DNA of 64,000 nucleotides from SKKY01 sp965228015 (GCA_965228015.1 OZ245787.1:744001-808000); one strand, 5' to 3'. Positions 1 through 10,142 are shown, counted from the first letter of the stretch. Program-made: numbers and translations. Notes: generated by a model from the letters alone, not told the origin.

Positions 1-37
1 AAGAAGGTCCTAATTATTATTAAGGCCTTCTTTTTAT
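1..37. terminator. Hairpin terminator overlapping the stop codon of the HIBCH-like gene
   Basis: An imperfect stem of about 12 bp (AAGAAGGTCC side against GGCCTTCTT) is followed on the plus strand by a T-run, and the minus-strand gene at 20-1057 terminates inside its right arm. It could serve leftward transcripts or a plus-strand gene outside the window. Only one edge is visible, so direction is uncertain. Confidence 0.5.
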
Positions 38-1057
38 GAAAAATTTTTCTACCAGTTCTTCAGAAATATCTTCTGGTTCCTTGCACTTCCAATCTGCGCC
101 ATTTTTATCTACAAGAACGCTTCTTAATCCTTCAAAAAAATCAGGATTATCCATAAAATTCAAGCTTAATGTTACTTCCAAATCAAAAGACTCTTCTATT
201 GAAAGTTCTTTTCCTCTTTTAAATTGTTCAAATATTATAAACTGGGAAAGCAATGATTTTTTTCTCATCTCTTGCAATGTCTCTAAAGCCCAGGTATCTC
301 CTGAATCTGTTCCGGCTTTAAGTTTATTAATAATTTCTGTTACAGATTCTCCTGAAAAATATTCTAAAATTTTTCCCTGGTTTTCTTCCAGGTAAGAAAC
401 CTTAGGAGATTGACGGTACTTTTCCAAGGAATTATCTACTTCCAGGTAAATATTTTCTCCTTTAACAGCAGAAATTTCTTTTATAATTTCCTCTAAGTCA
501 GCAGGCTGTACTTTTATATCTGCGAAGCCAAGGAAAATAACGTCATCAGATGTTAGGAACTTGGCCAGAAAACTAATATATCTAGCCATTTCTTCTGGGA
601 TTTGATTCATAAAAAAGGTTCCCCCAACATCTGGGAAAAATCCAATATTTACTTCAGGCATAGACCATTTTGTTTTTTCCGTTACGATTTTATGACTGGC
701 ACCAAAAGATATTCCCACTCCACCACCCATTATTATTCCATCTAATAAAGCAACAATTGGTTTAGGATAATTTATTATTCTAAGATCCATTTCGTATTCA
801 GAAGGGAAAAAATCCCTCGCTACTTCAACAGCTCTGTGTCTGTTGTCATAGTAAACTCTCATGTCCCCTCCAGCACAAAATCCTCTTGTTCCTGCTCCAT
901 ACATAAGGATATGGGTAACAGAATCTTCTTTTTCCCATTCCTTAAGTTTTCCATCAATTTCCAAAATCATTTCATGAGTTAATGAGTTTATTTTATCCGG
1001 TCTGTTTAAAATAATGTGCCCTGATTTTCCATGTTCTTTTAAAATTACATCCTCCAT
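20..1057 (-). CDS. Enoyl-CoA hydratase/isomerase family, 3-hydroxyisobutyryl-CoA hydrolase-like
   Basis: A 345-residue crotonase-fold protein. The oxyanion-hole motif FCAGGDMR (about residues 60-67) and the second conserved block with GIIMGGGVGIS (about 107-117) match the crotonase superfamily. The extended C-terminal part and the PEVNIGFFPDVGG segment are typical of 3-hydroxyisobutyryl-CoA hydrolases, which hydrolyse a CoA thioester in valine breakdown and related routes, rather than of short 260-residue hydratases. The start codon overlaps the stop of the upstream aldehyde dehydrogenase (TAATG), so the two were co-transcribed. The pairing suggests acyl-CoA/aldehyde metabolism, but the substrate is inferred from family only. 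The reading frame is intact. Confidence 0.8.
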   Translation of the reverse strand: MEDVILKEHGKSGHIILNRPDKINSLTHEMILEIDGKLKEWEKEDSVTHILMYGAGTRGFCAGGDMRVYYDNRHRAVEVARDFFPSEYEMDLRIINYPKPIVALLDGIIMGGGVGISFGASHKIVTEKTKWSMPEVNIGFFPDVGGTFFMNQIPEEMARYISFLAKFLTSDDVIFLGFADIKVQPADLEEIIKEISAVKGENIYLEVDNSLEKYRQSPKVSYLEENQGKILEYFSGESVTEIINKLKAGTDSGDTWALETLQEMRKKSLLSQFIIFEQFKRGKELSIEESFDLEVTLSLNFMDNPDFFEGLRSVLVDKNGADWKCKEPEDISEELVEKFFIKRRP

Positions 1058-2375
1058 TAAAATCTCCTTTCAAAGCAATTTTTTAGTTTACCCATATTTT
1101 TTTCATAGGGTGGATATCTTAAATCAAAATCCGGCTTGAAGCTTTCGGTGATAATACTTTTCTGGTGACTGAAGGTTTCAAAAGAGTACTTCCCGTGGTA
1201 CCTTCCTAAGCCGCTTTCTCCAACACCTCCGAAGGGCAGCTCCTCACTGGCTAAATGCAACATTGTATCGTTAATACAGCCTCCCCCAAAGGAAATTTCC
1301 TTAAGAATATAGTCAATTTCCTTTGTATCTTTTGTGAAAAGATACAAAGCTAAAGGCTTAGGCTGTTTTTTTATAACTCCGGCAATATCTTCTAAAGACT
1401 GGAATTCCAAGACTGAAAGAATTGGTCCGAAAATTTCTTCTTTTATTACAGAATACTCCCAGCCACTAAGCTCTAATAAGGTTGGCTCCATGTATTTCTC
1501 TTTAAGATCAAAATTTCCTCCATAAAGCACTTTACCATCCTTTAAAAATCCTGAAAGTCTTGATAAATGTTTTTCAGAAATTATTCTGCCGTAATCAGAG
1601 CTTTTTTTAGGATACTCTCCGTAAAAATCCCGAATACTTTTTATAATAAGCTTTATAAGTTCTTCTTTAACGTCTTTGTGGACATAAAGATAATCCGGGG
1701 CTACACATGTTTGGCCGCAATTTGTAAACTTTCCCCAGACCAGCCTTTTTGCAGTTATTTCCAGATCACTTGACTTAGATACTATTGCGGGGCTTTTTCC
1801 TCCAAGTTCCAGGGTAAGGGGGGTTAAATATTCCGCGGCAGCCTTCATAACTATTTCACCAACCTGAGTGCTTCCGGTGAAAAAGATATAATCAAATTTT
1901 CTTTCTAATAATTCTGTAGTTTCCGGAACCCCCCCTAACACAACCCTAACATGGTCTTCGGAAAAAGTTTCATTAATAATTTTTTTGTAAGTTCAGATGT
2001 TTTTTCAGAAAACTCAGAGGGTTTAAGGACTACGGTATTTCCAGCTGCTAAGGCTCCTGCTAATGGGAGAAAAACTAAGTGGAAAGGGTAATCCCATGGA
2101 GAAATAATTAAAACTTCCCCATATGCCTCGTAATATATTTCTCCCTTACTTTTAAAGGTAATTAAGGGAGTATTTACTTTTTGAGGCTTCATTAACTCTT
2201 TTAAATTTTTCATAAGGAAATCAATTTCATTTAATACAATTTTATATTCCGTTAAATAGGATTCCTCCGGGGATTTTCCTAAATCCAGAAAAAGAGCACG
2301 AAAAATTTCCTTTTCATATTTTTCAATACTCCTTTTTAAAGATTTTAAACTCTTCATTCTGAAACTATAATCCAT
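1057..2375 (-). pseudogene. Aldehyde dehydrogenase (ALDH3-like), frameshifted
   Basis: Two overlapping frames make one NAD(P)-dependent aldehyde dehydrogenase of about 440 residues. The N-terminal part (2375-1935) holds the ISPWDYPF and LKPSE cofactor-binding segments. The C-terminal part (1941-1057) holds FTGSTQVG, the LELGGKSP glutamate region, and the NCGQTC catalytic cysteine. The break is a one-base loss near 1957, where CCG-GAA-GAC is read as CCGAAGAC; restoring one G gives a continuous LFPEDHVRVVLGGVPE. The predicted protein also lacks about 20 residues normally found before the DYSFR segment, and the IS3 element ends only 35 bp upstream, so the true N-terminus may have been removed. 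A good AGG-type ribosome site precedes the present ATG. Confidence 0.8.
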
Positions 2376-2477
2376 AATCCACCTCCGCTGAGGAGGGGAC
2401 GCTTTGGTGTGACCCCCAAAAAGGGTACACTTCTGGAACAGTAAATTTCACCAAATTAATTAAATGAAAAAATCTGT

Positions 2478-3278
2478 TTATAGAAACCTTGGAGGGACAC
2501 CTCCAAGGTTTCTATGCGTCCTGTCATTTATATAAAATTTAATGTAATCTTCAGTAATTTCTTTTATATCTTTAAAACTTTTGATTCTTTTCTTGTAGAG
2601 ATTAATACTTTCTGTTTTGTAATGGCTAAAGAAACTTTCAATCTTCGCATTATCCCAGCAATTTCCTCTTCTGGACATACTTTGAACTGCTCCTAAAGAC
2701 TTTAAATAGCTGGAATATTCTTTGCTTGTGTATTAAACACCTTGATCACTATGGATAACAGTATTCTTAATATCTATCTTTTTTGAAAGTTTTTTAATAG
2801 TTTTTACAGTCAGCTTGCTGTCAGGATTCTTACTGTATTCCCAGCTTACTGGCTCATTGTTAAACAGATCTAGGGCAACACACAGATATAGCTTAGAGTT
2901 TCTGTAAGGAATACAGGTAATATCTGTGGCTATTTTTTCTCCTGGGCGACTTGCCTTAAAATCCCTGTTTAATATATTGGCTTTGAATTGTTTATCATCT
3001 TGAATCCTATTCTTTTTTCTTCTGATTCTGGATCTGAGATTGTTTTCCTGCATTATTCTTTGAATCTTTTTATGATTAACAACTATTTTAAATGCATTTC
3101 TTAACTCATTTCCTATTCTTCTGTAACCAAAAATTCCTTTTGATTTGTTATATATTTGAATAATTATTTTCTCAATGGGATCTTCTTTTTTTATTGGTTT
3201 GTCTCTGAAATTGCAATAGGCTTTTCTTTTTACTCCAGCAATTTCGCAAAGAAATTTTACTGTATATTTAAATTCCAA
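2478..3278 (-). pseudogene. IS3-family transposase orfB (DDE integrase), nonsense mutation
   Basis: This is the rve-type catalytic part of an IS3 transposase. It contains an HTH_21-like N-terminus with IFGYRRIG, the first Asp in ATDITCIPY, the second in HSDQGV, and the DDE glutamate in WDNAKIESFF. An in-frame TAA at 2733-2735 follows QGV where the family has a residue before YTS; CAA->TAA is the simplest explanation. The codon after it continues in the same frame to 2478, so one substitution killed the enzyme. Confidence 0.85.
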
Positions 3279-3350
3279 AGCAAATATAGCTCTGTACTTT
3301 AGCTCCCTGACTTTTGTTTTTTTAGAAATAAAGGGCTGTAAATGCTCTAA

Positions 3351-3644
3351 TTATTCGTAGTATTCAATTTTAGCATAAAGATGTTCTATTTCTTTTTCGT
3401 ATTCAATTTCTCTTTGTGTTTTCTCAGGAAAATCTATTTTATTTGATCTGATTTTTATCTTATCCAGATCTTTCTTAGCTTCTGTTGGAAGAAGTCCTTT
3501 TTCTTTTAATTGTTTTTCCCAATTAAGAACAAGATTTTTTGAAGATAAATTGTACTTTGCAGCAATCTTTCTTACCCCAAGATTGCTTTCGTAATATTCC
3601 TTAATTACAGAGAGTTTAAATTCATCGGAATAGTTCTTTGTCAT
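3351..3644 (-). CDS. IS3-family orfA (helix-turn-helix transposase subunit)
   Basis: A 97-residue protein that starts MTKNYSDEFKLSVIKEYY and has a helix-turn-helix over about residues 20-45 (VRKIAAKYNLSSKNLVLNWE), followed by a charged, probably leucine-zipper-like tail. This is the standard OrfA that binds IS ends and is extended into OrfB by frameshifting. The frame itself is intact, but with orfB broken it cannot make an active transposase. It may act as an inhibitor of related IS copies; that is inference. Confidence 0.8.
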   Translation of the reverse strand: MTKNYSDEFKLSVIKEYYESNLGVRKIAAKYNLSSKNLVLNWEKQLKEKGLLPTEAKKDLDKIKIRSNKIDFPEKTQREIEYEKEIEHLYAKIEYYE

Positions 3645-3713
3645 TAAAATCAGCCCCCAAGATTAGTATATCTTACTGTCCCAATTTTGTGTAATTTTTG
3701 GGGGTCAGACCAG

Positions 3714-3773
3714 TTCTATTTTGATCGCGTTTTCCACAGGGGCTATCCTGTGGAAAACGCGATCAAAATAGAA
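3714..3773 (-). terminator. 27-bp perfect palindrome at the 3' end of lrgB
   Basis: Arms 3714-3740 and 3747-3773 are perfectly complementary over 27 bp with a 6-base loop (GGCTAT). The core contains GATCGCG and TTTTCCACAGG. The lrgB stop codon TGA lies inside the right arm at 3763-3765. It can act as a leftward terminator, but it lacks a clean U-run and is longer than usual. The IS3 end lies 6 bp away. Confidence 0.55.
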
Positions 3774-4479
3774 ACATCCCAGCTTCGCTAAAAAATAATT
3801 TTAAAATAAATGGTGCTAATAAAGCTGTAAAAAATCCTGCTAATCCTATTGCAAGTCCGCTCATTCCCCCCTGAACTTCTCCCATTTCAATTGCTTTTGT
3901 AGTCCCTAGGGCATGGGAAGCGGTCCCGATACTTATTCCCTGAGCTACCTTGTCTTCTATTTTAAATAGTTTCAGGATTTTTTCGGCAAAAACTGCACCG
4001 ATAATTCCAGTTACTACAATAGAGATTACTGTTATTGATGATATTCCACCCAGAGATTCTGCCACCTCTATTCCAATAGGCATATTAACAGATTTAGGCA
4101 GAAGGGATGCTGTAAGTACTTGATCAAAATCAAAGATTTTACTCATAACCCCAATGGCTATCAATGCAAAAACAGATCCGGTTAATACTCCTGCAATAAT
4201 TGGGAAAATATTCTTTTTCAGAAGACTAAGCTGTTTATACAAAGGTACTGCAAGAATTACTGTCGCGGGACCAAGGAAAAAATGGATGTAATCTCCCCCC
4301 ACTTTATAGTTCTCATAGGGAATTCTAAAGACTGAAAGTATAAATATAATACTGATTATTCCCGTCAAAAGAGGGTTATTTAAAGGGTAGTTAAATTTAC
4401 TCTTTAAATAACCCATAGCTCTGTATATCACAAGGGTCAGAAAGATTCCAAATACAGGGTTGCTTGTTATAGTTGTCAT
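3763..4479 (-). CDS. lrgB: LrgB-family membrane protein
   Basis: A 238-residue integral membrane protein of the LrgB/CidB family with several hydrophobic segments and the conserved LLPKSVNMPIGIEVAESLGG region (about residues 127-146) plus SHALGTTKAIEMGE (about 188-201). LrgAB acts as a holin/antiholin-like system, and related proteins carry pyruvate or glycolate. It overlaps lrgA by 4 bp (ATGA), so translation is coupled. The stop codon lies in the downstream palindrome. The substrate cannot be decided here; the intact frame suggests a working gene. Confidence 0.9.
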   Translation of the reverse strand: MTTITSNPVFGIFLTLVIYRAMGYLKSKFNYPLNNPLLTGIISIIFILSVFRIPYENYKVGGDYIHFFLGPATVILAVPLYKQLSLLKKNIFPIIAGVLTGSVFALIAIGVMSKIFDFDQVLTASLLPKSVNMPIGIEVAESLGGISSITVISIVVTGIIGAVFAEKILKLFKIEDKVAQGISIGTASHALGTTKAIEMGEVQGGMSGLAIGLAGFFTALLAPFILKLFFSEAGMFLF

Positions 4480-4826
4480 TTTTTCACCATCCTTTGTGAA
4501 AACTGGACAATATATCCTGTAAAAACCATAACCAAGACTGTGGTTACTGCCATAACCACAAAAAATGCCAATATTTTATCTTCTAACAAATTATAATACT
4601 TCATAACGCCAACCCCGGCAGGAAGAAAGAAAATGGTTAAATTACTTAACAAAAAATTACTAACTTTTTCAACCTGTTGAAGTTTAACAATACCTGATAT
4701 TAACAATAAAAATAGCAACATCATGCTAATTACATTGCCGGGAAGAACTATTCCTAAAAATTTATTAATAAATTCTCCCGCAAACAATATTCCAAAAATT
4801 ATCCCAAGTTCTTTTAATATATCCAA
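4476..4826 (-). CDS. lrgA: CidA/LrgA-family holin-like protein
   Basis: A 116-residue protein with four hydrophobic segments, matching the length and composition of CidA/LrgA. The conserved FLLSNLTIFFLPAGVGVM stretch is at about residues 57-74. The start is a TTG at 4826 with AGGAG 9 bases upstream; no ATG is available in frame. It is coupled to lrgB by a 4-bp overlap and lies 12 bp after the broken DUF362 gene on the same strand. Confidence 0.88.
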   Translation of the reverse strand: MDILKELGIIFGILFAGEFINKFLGIVLPGNVISMMLLFLLLISGIVKLQQVEKVSNFLLSNLTIFFLPAGVGVMKYYNLLEDKILAFFVVMAVTTVLVMVFTGYIVQFSQRMVKK

Positions 4827-4838
4827 ATCATTTTACTC

Positions 4839-5903
4839 CTATGTTTCAATTAATTCATAGTCCTTATTACCAAGGCCGATTTCTGCTCCGTAATTTATCT
4901 GAACTTCTCCAAGAGTTTCTTTTCTCATAGATTTAAATTTATCAGCACCACCTTGATTTATCAAGTCAAGACTGGCTTTATCAATTGCAACAGGATCATC
5001 AGATGCCAAAATTCCAATATCCGGAACAATAGAAGTATCGCTCCAGGGAACGCAATCACAATCCGGGGCAATACTTAAAAGGAAGTTAAAATAGATAACT
5101 TTCCCAGGTTTGTTCTTAACTGCAGCATAGGCATATTCCACCATTTTCTCAGTAAATTCCAAGAGCTCCTTGGACCAGTTTAATACAATTGCCTTTGTAG
5201 GGCAAACCGTCATACACTCCCCCACAACCTATACACTTCATTCCATCAATTACTGCTTTTCCCTTCTCCAAAATAATAGCATCTTCAGGACACACTCTCA
5301 CGCAAGCTCCACAGACAATACATTTTGCATGATCCGCAACGGGGCGGGTTGAATGCTGTTCTTTTTTTTCCATGAGGATTTGTACAGCCCATTGCCAAAT
5401 TTTTTACTGCTCCACCGAAGCCAGCCATCTCATGACCCTTTAAGTGAGAAAGAACTATCATGCTATCTGCTTCCTCTATTGCTCCTGCTATATAAGCCTT
5501 CTCAAAATGCTTTTTATTAATTTCCACTTCTTTGAAACTTTCACCCATAAGACCATCAGCTATTATTAATGGAGCATTAGTAGACGAATACCCAAAACCA
5601 TGCCTTAAAGCAGTCTCCAAGTGATCTGCGGCATTCTTTCTGCTGCCCAGATAAAGAGTATTAGTATACGTAAGGAAGGGTTTCCCTCCCTCTCCTTTTA
5701 CCAAATCAACTATCTGTCTTACAAAAACTGGTTTTATGAAAGTATCATTACCAAGTTCACCAAAATGAAGCTTAACTGCTACTAAATCCTTTTTTCAAAA
5801 AGACTTTCATTTCTAACTGCTTTATAAAGTTTTTTATTTTAGATATCTTGTTTTCATGATATCCTCTTGCCTGAGTGCTGGAAAAATATACTTTACTTTT
5901 CAT
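4839..5903 (-). pseudogene. DUF362 4Fe-4S ferredoxin-type protein, multiply frameshifted
   Basis: Four frame fragments assemble into one DUF362 protein of about 355 residues: the start MKSKVYFSSTQARG at 5903, a middle part with LSHLKGHEMAGFGGAVKNLAMGC, two 4Fe-4S clusters (CIVCGACVRVCP and a second CxxCGxC...C...CP run), and a C-terminal part with DTSIVPDIGILASDDPVAID. Frame changes are needed near 5790, 5350-5380 and 5200-5220. The family is a widespread anaerobe iron-sulfur protein of poorly defined function. The ATG at 5903 is preferred over the upstream 5966 codon because homology begins there. Confidence 0.8.
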
Positions 5904-5952
5904 TTTTATGTACCTCCATTTATATATACTTATATATTTTACCCAAAAACAA

Positions 5953-5976
5953 GAAAAATCCCCCATTTCTGAGGGC
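5953..5976 (-). terminator. Possible terminator after thrC
   Basis: On the minus strand a short GC stem (CCCTC, loop AGAAAT, GGGGG) is followed by a T-rich run, 12 bp past the restored thrC stop codon. The stem is only 5 bp, so the call is tentative. Confidence 0.4.
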
Positions 5977-5987
5977 TTTCTTCTATA

Positions 5988-7483
5988 TTATTTCTTTAAA
6001 ATTTCTCTGATTATTTCTTCAAGTTCATCAATCCCGGCAGTTTTTTTCATGCCTTATTTCCTTTTTATCCAAATCCTTCAAACCTGGATGAACAGGCATT
6101 TGAGAGTACTCAGAAAACTCATCTAATAATTGGAACTCTCCTTTACCAGATAAAGCATCTTTGCCTTTCAAAGCTTCGTAAACACTGGTGTTAAATTTAT
6201 AAGGATTTGCTGTAGCATCTACTATTGTGTAAACATTATCTTCTTTAGTCTTTGCCAGATATTTCTCGTAAACTTTAATTCCCACTGCGGTATGAGTATC
6301 TAAAAGATATTTATATTCTTCAAAATATCTTTTTATTGTATCCAGAGTTTCTTCCTCTGTAGCATAGTCTCCATAAAGCTCATTTTGTATTTTTTCCAGG
6401 CATCTGCTTCCTATTTGGAAAGAACCAGCATCCTGAAGACTGCTCATTATTTCATTAATAAATTTGTCATCTCTGTCACTTATTTCATAAATAAATCTTT
6501 CCAGATTGCTGGAAACAATAATATCCATTGATGGAGAGTTAGTCTCAATAAATTCTCTGTGAGTATCATATTTCCCAGCGTTAATAAAATCTGTAAGAAT
6601 ATTATTAATATTTGAGGCACAAATAAGTTTGTTTATCGGAACGCCCATTCTCCCGGCATACCAGGCTGCAAGAATATTCCCAAAATTACCTGTAGGAACA
6701 ACAATATTAATTTTTTTCACCTGGTTTTATCTCATTTCTTTCAACAAGTTCTGCATAAGATCTGTAATAATAAACAATTTGAGGTAAAAGTCTTCCCCAG
6801 TTAATAGAATTGGCAGAAGATAACTCAGTGTTTAACTCAAGAAGTTCGTTTTTAAAATTTTCATCAGAAAATATTTTTTTAACCTTACTCTGACAATCAT
6901 CAAAATTACCCTTAACAGCTATTACATAAGTGTTTTCCCCTTCAGTTGTTGTCATCTGAAGCTCTTGAACTTTACTAACTCTTTGATAAGGATAAAGACA
7001 AATAATTTTAATGCCTTCAACATCCTTAAACCCTTCCAGAGCCGCTTTCCCTGTATCTCCTGATGTCGCTGCAAGAATTAATAAATTTTTATCATAGCCA
7101 AGTTTTTCCAAAGATTTTTTCATTAAACGGGGAAGCATTTGCAAGGCCATATCTTTAAAAGCTGCCGTGGGTCCATGTCAAAGCTCAAGTATTGAAAGAT
7201 TATTTTTTATTCCTACTAAAGGAGCTACTTCTTCTCTTCCAAAAATCTTTTGATTATATACTTTAGAAGTTATTTCTTTAATTTCTTCCTTTGAAAAATC
7301 AGAAAGGAAGAGCTCAAATACTTTTTCTGCAGTCTGAGCATAAGACAGATTTAATATATTTTCTAATGGAAGTTTCGGAATACTCTCAGGAACAAATAAA
7401 CCTCCCTTAGGAACCATTCCTGTTTTTATTGCCTTTGCGGCTGTTACTTTTTCATTATTTCCTCTTGTACTCTGATACAGCAT
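5988..7483 (-). pseudogene. thrC: Threonine synthase, two frameshifts and one nonsense codon
   Basis: Fragments in three frames join into a 500-residue PLP-dependent threonine synthase, which makes threonine from O-phosphohomoserine. Visible are AFKDMALQ with the PLP lysine, ATSGDTGKAALEG, and the phosphate-loop PTGNFGNILAA. An in-frame TGA at 7178-7180 sits where the family has tryptophan (LELW-HGPT), a TGG->TGA change. Two extra A's in A7 runs, near 6715 and 6045, break the frame; removing each restores GEKINIVVPTG and EKTAGIDELEEI, giving a true end at 5988. Start ATG 7483 follows AAAGGGG. It lies 22 bp after potD. Confidence 0.88.
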
Positions 7484-7505
7484 TTTATTTCCCCTTTACT
7501 ATTTT

Positions 7506-8540
7506 TTAGTGAATTGTTACTTCTGTCCAGATTCTGTTATAAACAGAAATAAATTCTCCTGGATCTCTGAAAATTTCACAATTATCGATTACTTCTTGAG
7601 ATGGATAAGCTACAGAACTGTTAATCATTTCCTCAGGGAGCAAATCGAGAGCTGCTTCATTTGGAGTTGAGTATCCAATGTACTCTGAATTTGCTGCAGC
7701 ATTTTCAGGATCAGTCATAAAGTTTATAAACTTGTAAGCTGCATCCGGATTTTTGGCATTTGCAGGAATTACCATTGCATCTATCCAAAAATTACTGCCT
7801 TCCTTTGGAACAACATAATTAAAAGTTTCTCCGCTTAAAATAACATCCATTGCATCTCCAGACCAGGCAACTGCAACAGCACCTTCTCCAGATAACATTT
7901 TATCTCTTATTTCATCAACAATATATGCTAACACAAGAGGCTTTTGTTTAATTAATTCCTGTTTTGCTTCCTCAAGTTCAGCTTCATTTCTTGTATTCAT
8001 TGAACAGCCAAGCTTTTTAAGAGTCGCCGCCAGTGAATCTCTTTGAGAATCTATCATTAATATTTTATTAGCATATTTTTCATTCCAAAGAATATCCCAG
8101 CTGTCTACAACATCATCAACTTGTTCTGTATTGTATAGTATACCTACTGTTCCCCAAAAATATGGAACTGAATACTTATTATCCGGATCAAAAACCAGAT
8201 CCTGGAACATTGGGGATATATTTATAATATTAGGGATTTTTGAAAAATCAAGTTCTTGAAGTAAATCTTCCTTTACCATTTTTTCAATCATATAATCGGA
8301 AGGAATTAATACATCATAACTAGATCCCCCGGATTTTACTTTTACATACATATCTTCATTGGTTGAAAAGGTTTCATAGTTTACTTTAATACCAGTTTCT
8401 TCTTCAAATTTACTAATCAAATCTTCATCAATATATTCTCCCCAATTAAATATATTAAGCGTTTCATGTTTTTCTCCACCACAGCCGGTAAATATTAAAG
8501 CTGCAACAATAACAAAAATTAAAAAAAGTTTCTTTTTCAA
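7506..8540 (-). CDS. potD: Spermidine/putrescine ABC transporter substrate-binding lipoprotein
   Basis: A 344-residue extracytoplasmic solute-binding protein. It has a lipoprotein signal (hydrophobic stretch then FTGCGG, Cys about residue 20), followed by the PotD signature LNIFNWGEYIDEDLISKFEE (about 29-48) and YSVPYFWGTVGILYN (about 119-133). It should capture polyamines outside the membrane for PotBC. Its start overlaps potC by 4 bp. It is the last gene of the regulator-potABCD run and is intact. Confidence 0.93.
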   Translation of the reverse strand: MKKKLFLIFVIVAALIFTGCGGEKHETLNIFNWGEYIDEDLISKFEEETGIKVNYETFSTNEDMYVKVKSGGSSYDVLIPSDYMIEKMVKEDLLQELDFSKIPNIINISPMFQDLVFDPDNKYSVPYFWGTVGILYNTEQVDDVVDSWDILWNEKYANKILMIDSQRDSLAATLKKLGCSMNTRNEAELEEAKQELIKQKPLVLAYIVDEIRDKMLSGEGAVAVAWSGDAMDVILSGETFNYVVPKEGSNFWIDAMVIPANAKNPDAAYKFINFMTDPENAAANSEYIGYSTPNEAALDLLPEEMINSSVAYPSQEVIDNCEIFRDPGEFISVYNRIWTEVTIH

Positions 8541-9322
8541 TTAACACCCTCCTCTTTTTTTTCAGTATTTGTTCTCTTGTTAACTATAATAAGAAGAGCC
8601 AATACCACAACAAATAAAATTGTTGATACTGCATTTATTTTAGGATTAATGCCTCTTTTGGCCATTGAGTAAATAGCTATAGGTAAGGTATTAATGCCAG
8701 AACCCGTAGTAAAAAAGCTGACTACAAAATCATCAAGGGATAGTGTGAAAACTAATAATCCCCCTGTAAAAATACCTGGCATAATTTGCGGAAGTATTAC
8801 CTTTCTTATTGCCTGCCAGGGAGTGGCTCCCAAATCAAGAGCAGCTTCAAATAAATATTTGTTAAGCTGGGTGATTTTAGGAAGAACAGATAATGTTACA
8901 TATGGTGTACAAAAAGTAATATGGGCAAGTAAAAGTGACATATAACCCAGTTTGATATTGGAAAATATAAATAAAATCATCAGGGAAATACCAATAAGTA
9001 TATCAGGACTTACAACTGGCATATAGTTTAAATTCATAATAACTTTCTTTTTGATTCCTTTAATATTGCTCAAACCTATTGCAGCAATTGTACCAAGAAT
9101 AGTAGCAATCAGGGTTGTAAGAATTGCAATTGTGATTGTATTGTAAAATGCCTGAACAATAATTCTGTCGTCTAACAATTCTTTATACCATCTGAGACTA
9201 AATCCATCCCACTGGCCTCTGTACCGGGAATTATTAAAGGAAAAAAATATCAGTACTGCTATTGGAGCATAAAGAAATAAAAAAACCAGAAAGGTATATA
9301 CTCTGCTAAGATATTTGCTCAT
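8537..9322 (-). CDS. potC: Spermidine/putrescine ABC transporter permease PotC
   Basis: A 261-residue inner-membrane permease with six predicted hydrophobic segments and the EAA loop EAALDLGATPWQAIRKVILP (about residues 160-179), which contacts the ATPase. The ending LSLDDFVVSFFTTG is typical of PotC. The gene overlaps potB and potD by a few bases, giving a tightly coupled operon. Confidence 0.93.
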   Translation of the reverse strand: MSKYLSRVYTFLVFLFLYAPIAVLIFFSFNNSRYRGQWDGFSLRWYKELLDDRIIVQAFYNTITIAILTTLIATILGTIAAIGLSNIKGIKKKVIMNLNYMPVVSPDILIGISLMILFIFSNIKLGYMSLLLAHITFCTPYVTLSVLPKITQLNKYLFEAALDLGATPWQAIRKVILPQIMPGIFTGGLLVFTLSLDDFVVSFFTTGSGINTLPIAIYSMAKRGINPKINAVSTILFVVVLALLIIVNKRTNTEKKEEGVN

Positions 9323-10140
9323 CAGAAAATACTCCTTTCTTCATCTTCTTTTTCTACTTTTCTTAATATATAAACAAAAATAAGAATAAAGCTCATCATG
9401 ATAATAGAAAGAACTGCCCCAAAATACCAGTCATTTACTAATAAAAACTGCTGTTCAATAACGTTACCAATTAGAATTACTTTTCCTCCACCTAACAAAC
9501 GGGAGATGGCAAAAGTAGAAACTGCCGGCATAAATGTCATTATAGCACCAGACAAAACTCCAGGTAAACTCAAAGGAAATATTACTTTCATAAAAACACT
9601 TTTTTTATCTGCACCAAGATCCTGTGCAGCCTCAAGAAGATTTTTATCAATCTTTACAAGTATTGAATAAATAGGAAGAACCATAAATGGCAGAAAGTTA
9701 TAAACCATTCCTAATACAACGGCTTGGGAGTTATATATAAAATTTAAAGACTGAAACCCGAATTTTTCTAATAATGTATTTATAATTCCCGTATTCTCAA
9801 GTATCGTCATCCAGGCATATGTTCTCAGCAAAAAATTCATCCACATTGGAACTACAAAAAGCAAAGCCCAGAAATTTCTTTTTGCAGGTTCCATATTAGC
9901 AATTATCCAGGCTACGGGATAACCTACAACTAAACAAATTAGAGTTGCAATCAGGGATAAGTTAATTGAACGAATAAAAACCTGAATATATATAGGGTCA
10001 ATAAATCTTTTATAATTTTCCAGTGTAAGCATAGAAGAATCTTTTGATGACAAACTGTAAAACAATACAAGAAATAAAGGAATAAGAATGAAAACAAAAA
10101 GCCACAATATGTAGGGATATGCTAAATAATTTTTTTTCAT
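9322..10140 (-). CDS. potB: Spermidine/putrescine ABC transporter permease PotB
   Basis: A 272-residue permease with the EAA-type loop LLEAAQDLGADKKSVFMKVI (about residues 169-188) and several membrane segments. PVAWIIAN and WMNFLLRTYAWM are hallmark PotB stretches. It pairs with PotC to form the membrane channel. The stop overlaps the potC start by one base, and potA ends 2 bp upstream. Confidence 0.93.
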   Translation of the reverse strand: MKKNYLAYPYILWLFVFILIPLFLVLFYSLSSKDSSMLTLENYKRFIDPIYIQVFIRSINLSLIATLICLVVGYPVAWIIANMEPAKRNFWALLFVVPMWMNFLLRTYAWMTILENTGIINTLLEKFGFQSLNFIYNSQAVVLGMVYNFLPFMVLPIYSILVKIDKNLLEAAQDLGADKKSVFMKVIFPLSLPGVLSGAIMTFMPAVSTFAISRLLGGGKVILIGNVIEQQFLLVNDWYFGAVLSIIMMSFILIFVYILRKVEKEDEERSIF

Positions 10141-10142
10141 AA

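Larger units (their letters stand above)
2410..3707 (-). mobile_element. IS3-family insertion sequence, inactivated
   Basis: The element is bounded by perfect 13-bp terminal inverted repeats, TGACCCCCAAAAA at 2410-2422 and its complement at 3695-3707. The similarity continues imperfectly inward (GGTACAC / TTACACA, ACAGTA). It carries orfA and orfB on the minus strand with an A-rich slippery stretch (A7C near 3317-3323) between them, the usual IS3 arrangement for -1 frameshifting. I could not define a clean target duplication. Its right end lies next to a 27-bp palindrome at the end of lrgB. Confidence 0.85.

Noticed and set aside
7170..7190. Selenocysteine at the thrC TGA
   Set aside because: The position is a conserved tryptophan in threonine synthase and no SECIS-like stem follows directly; two further frame breaks exist in the same gene.
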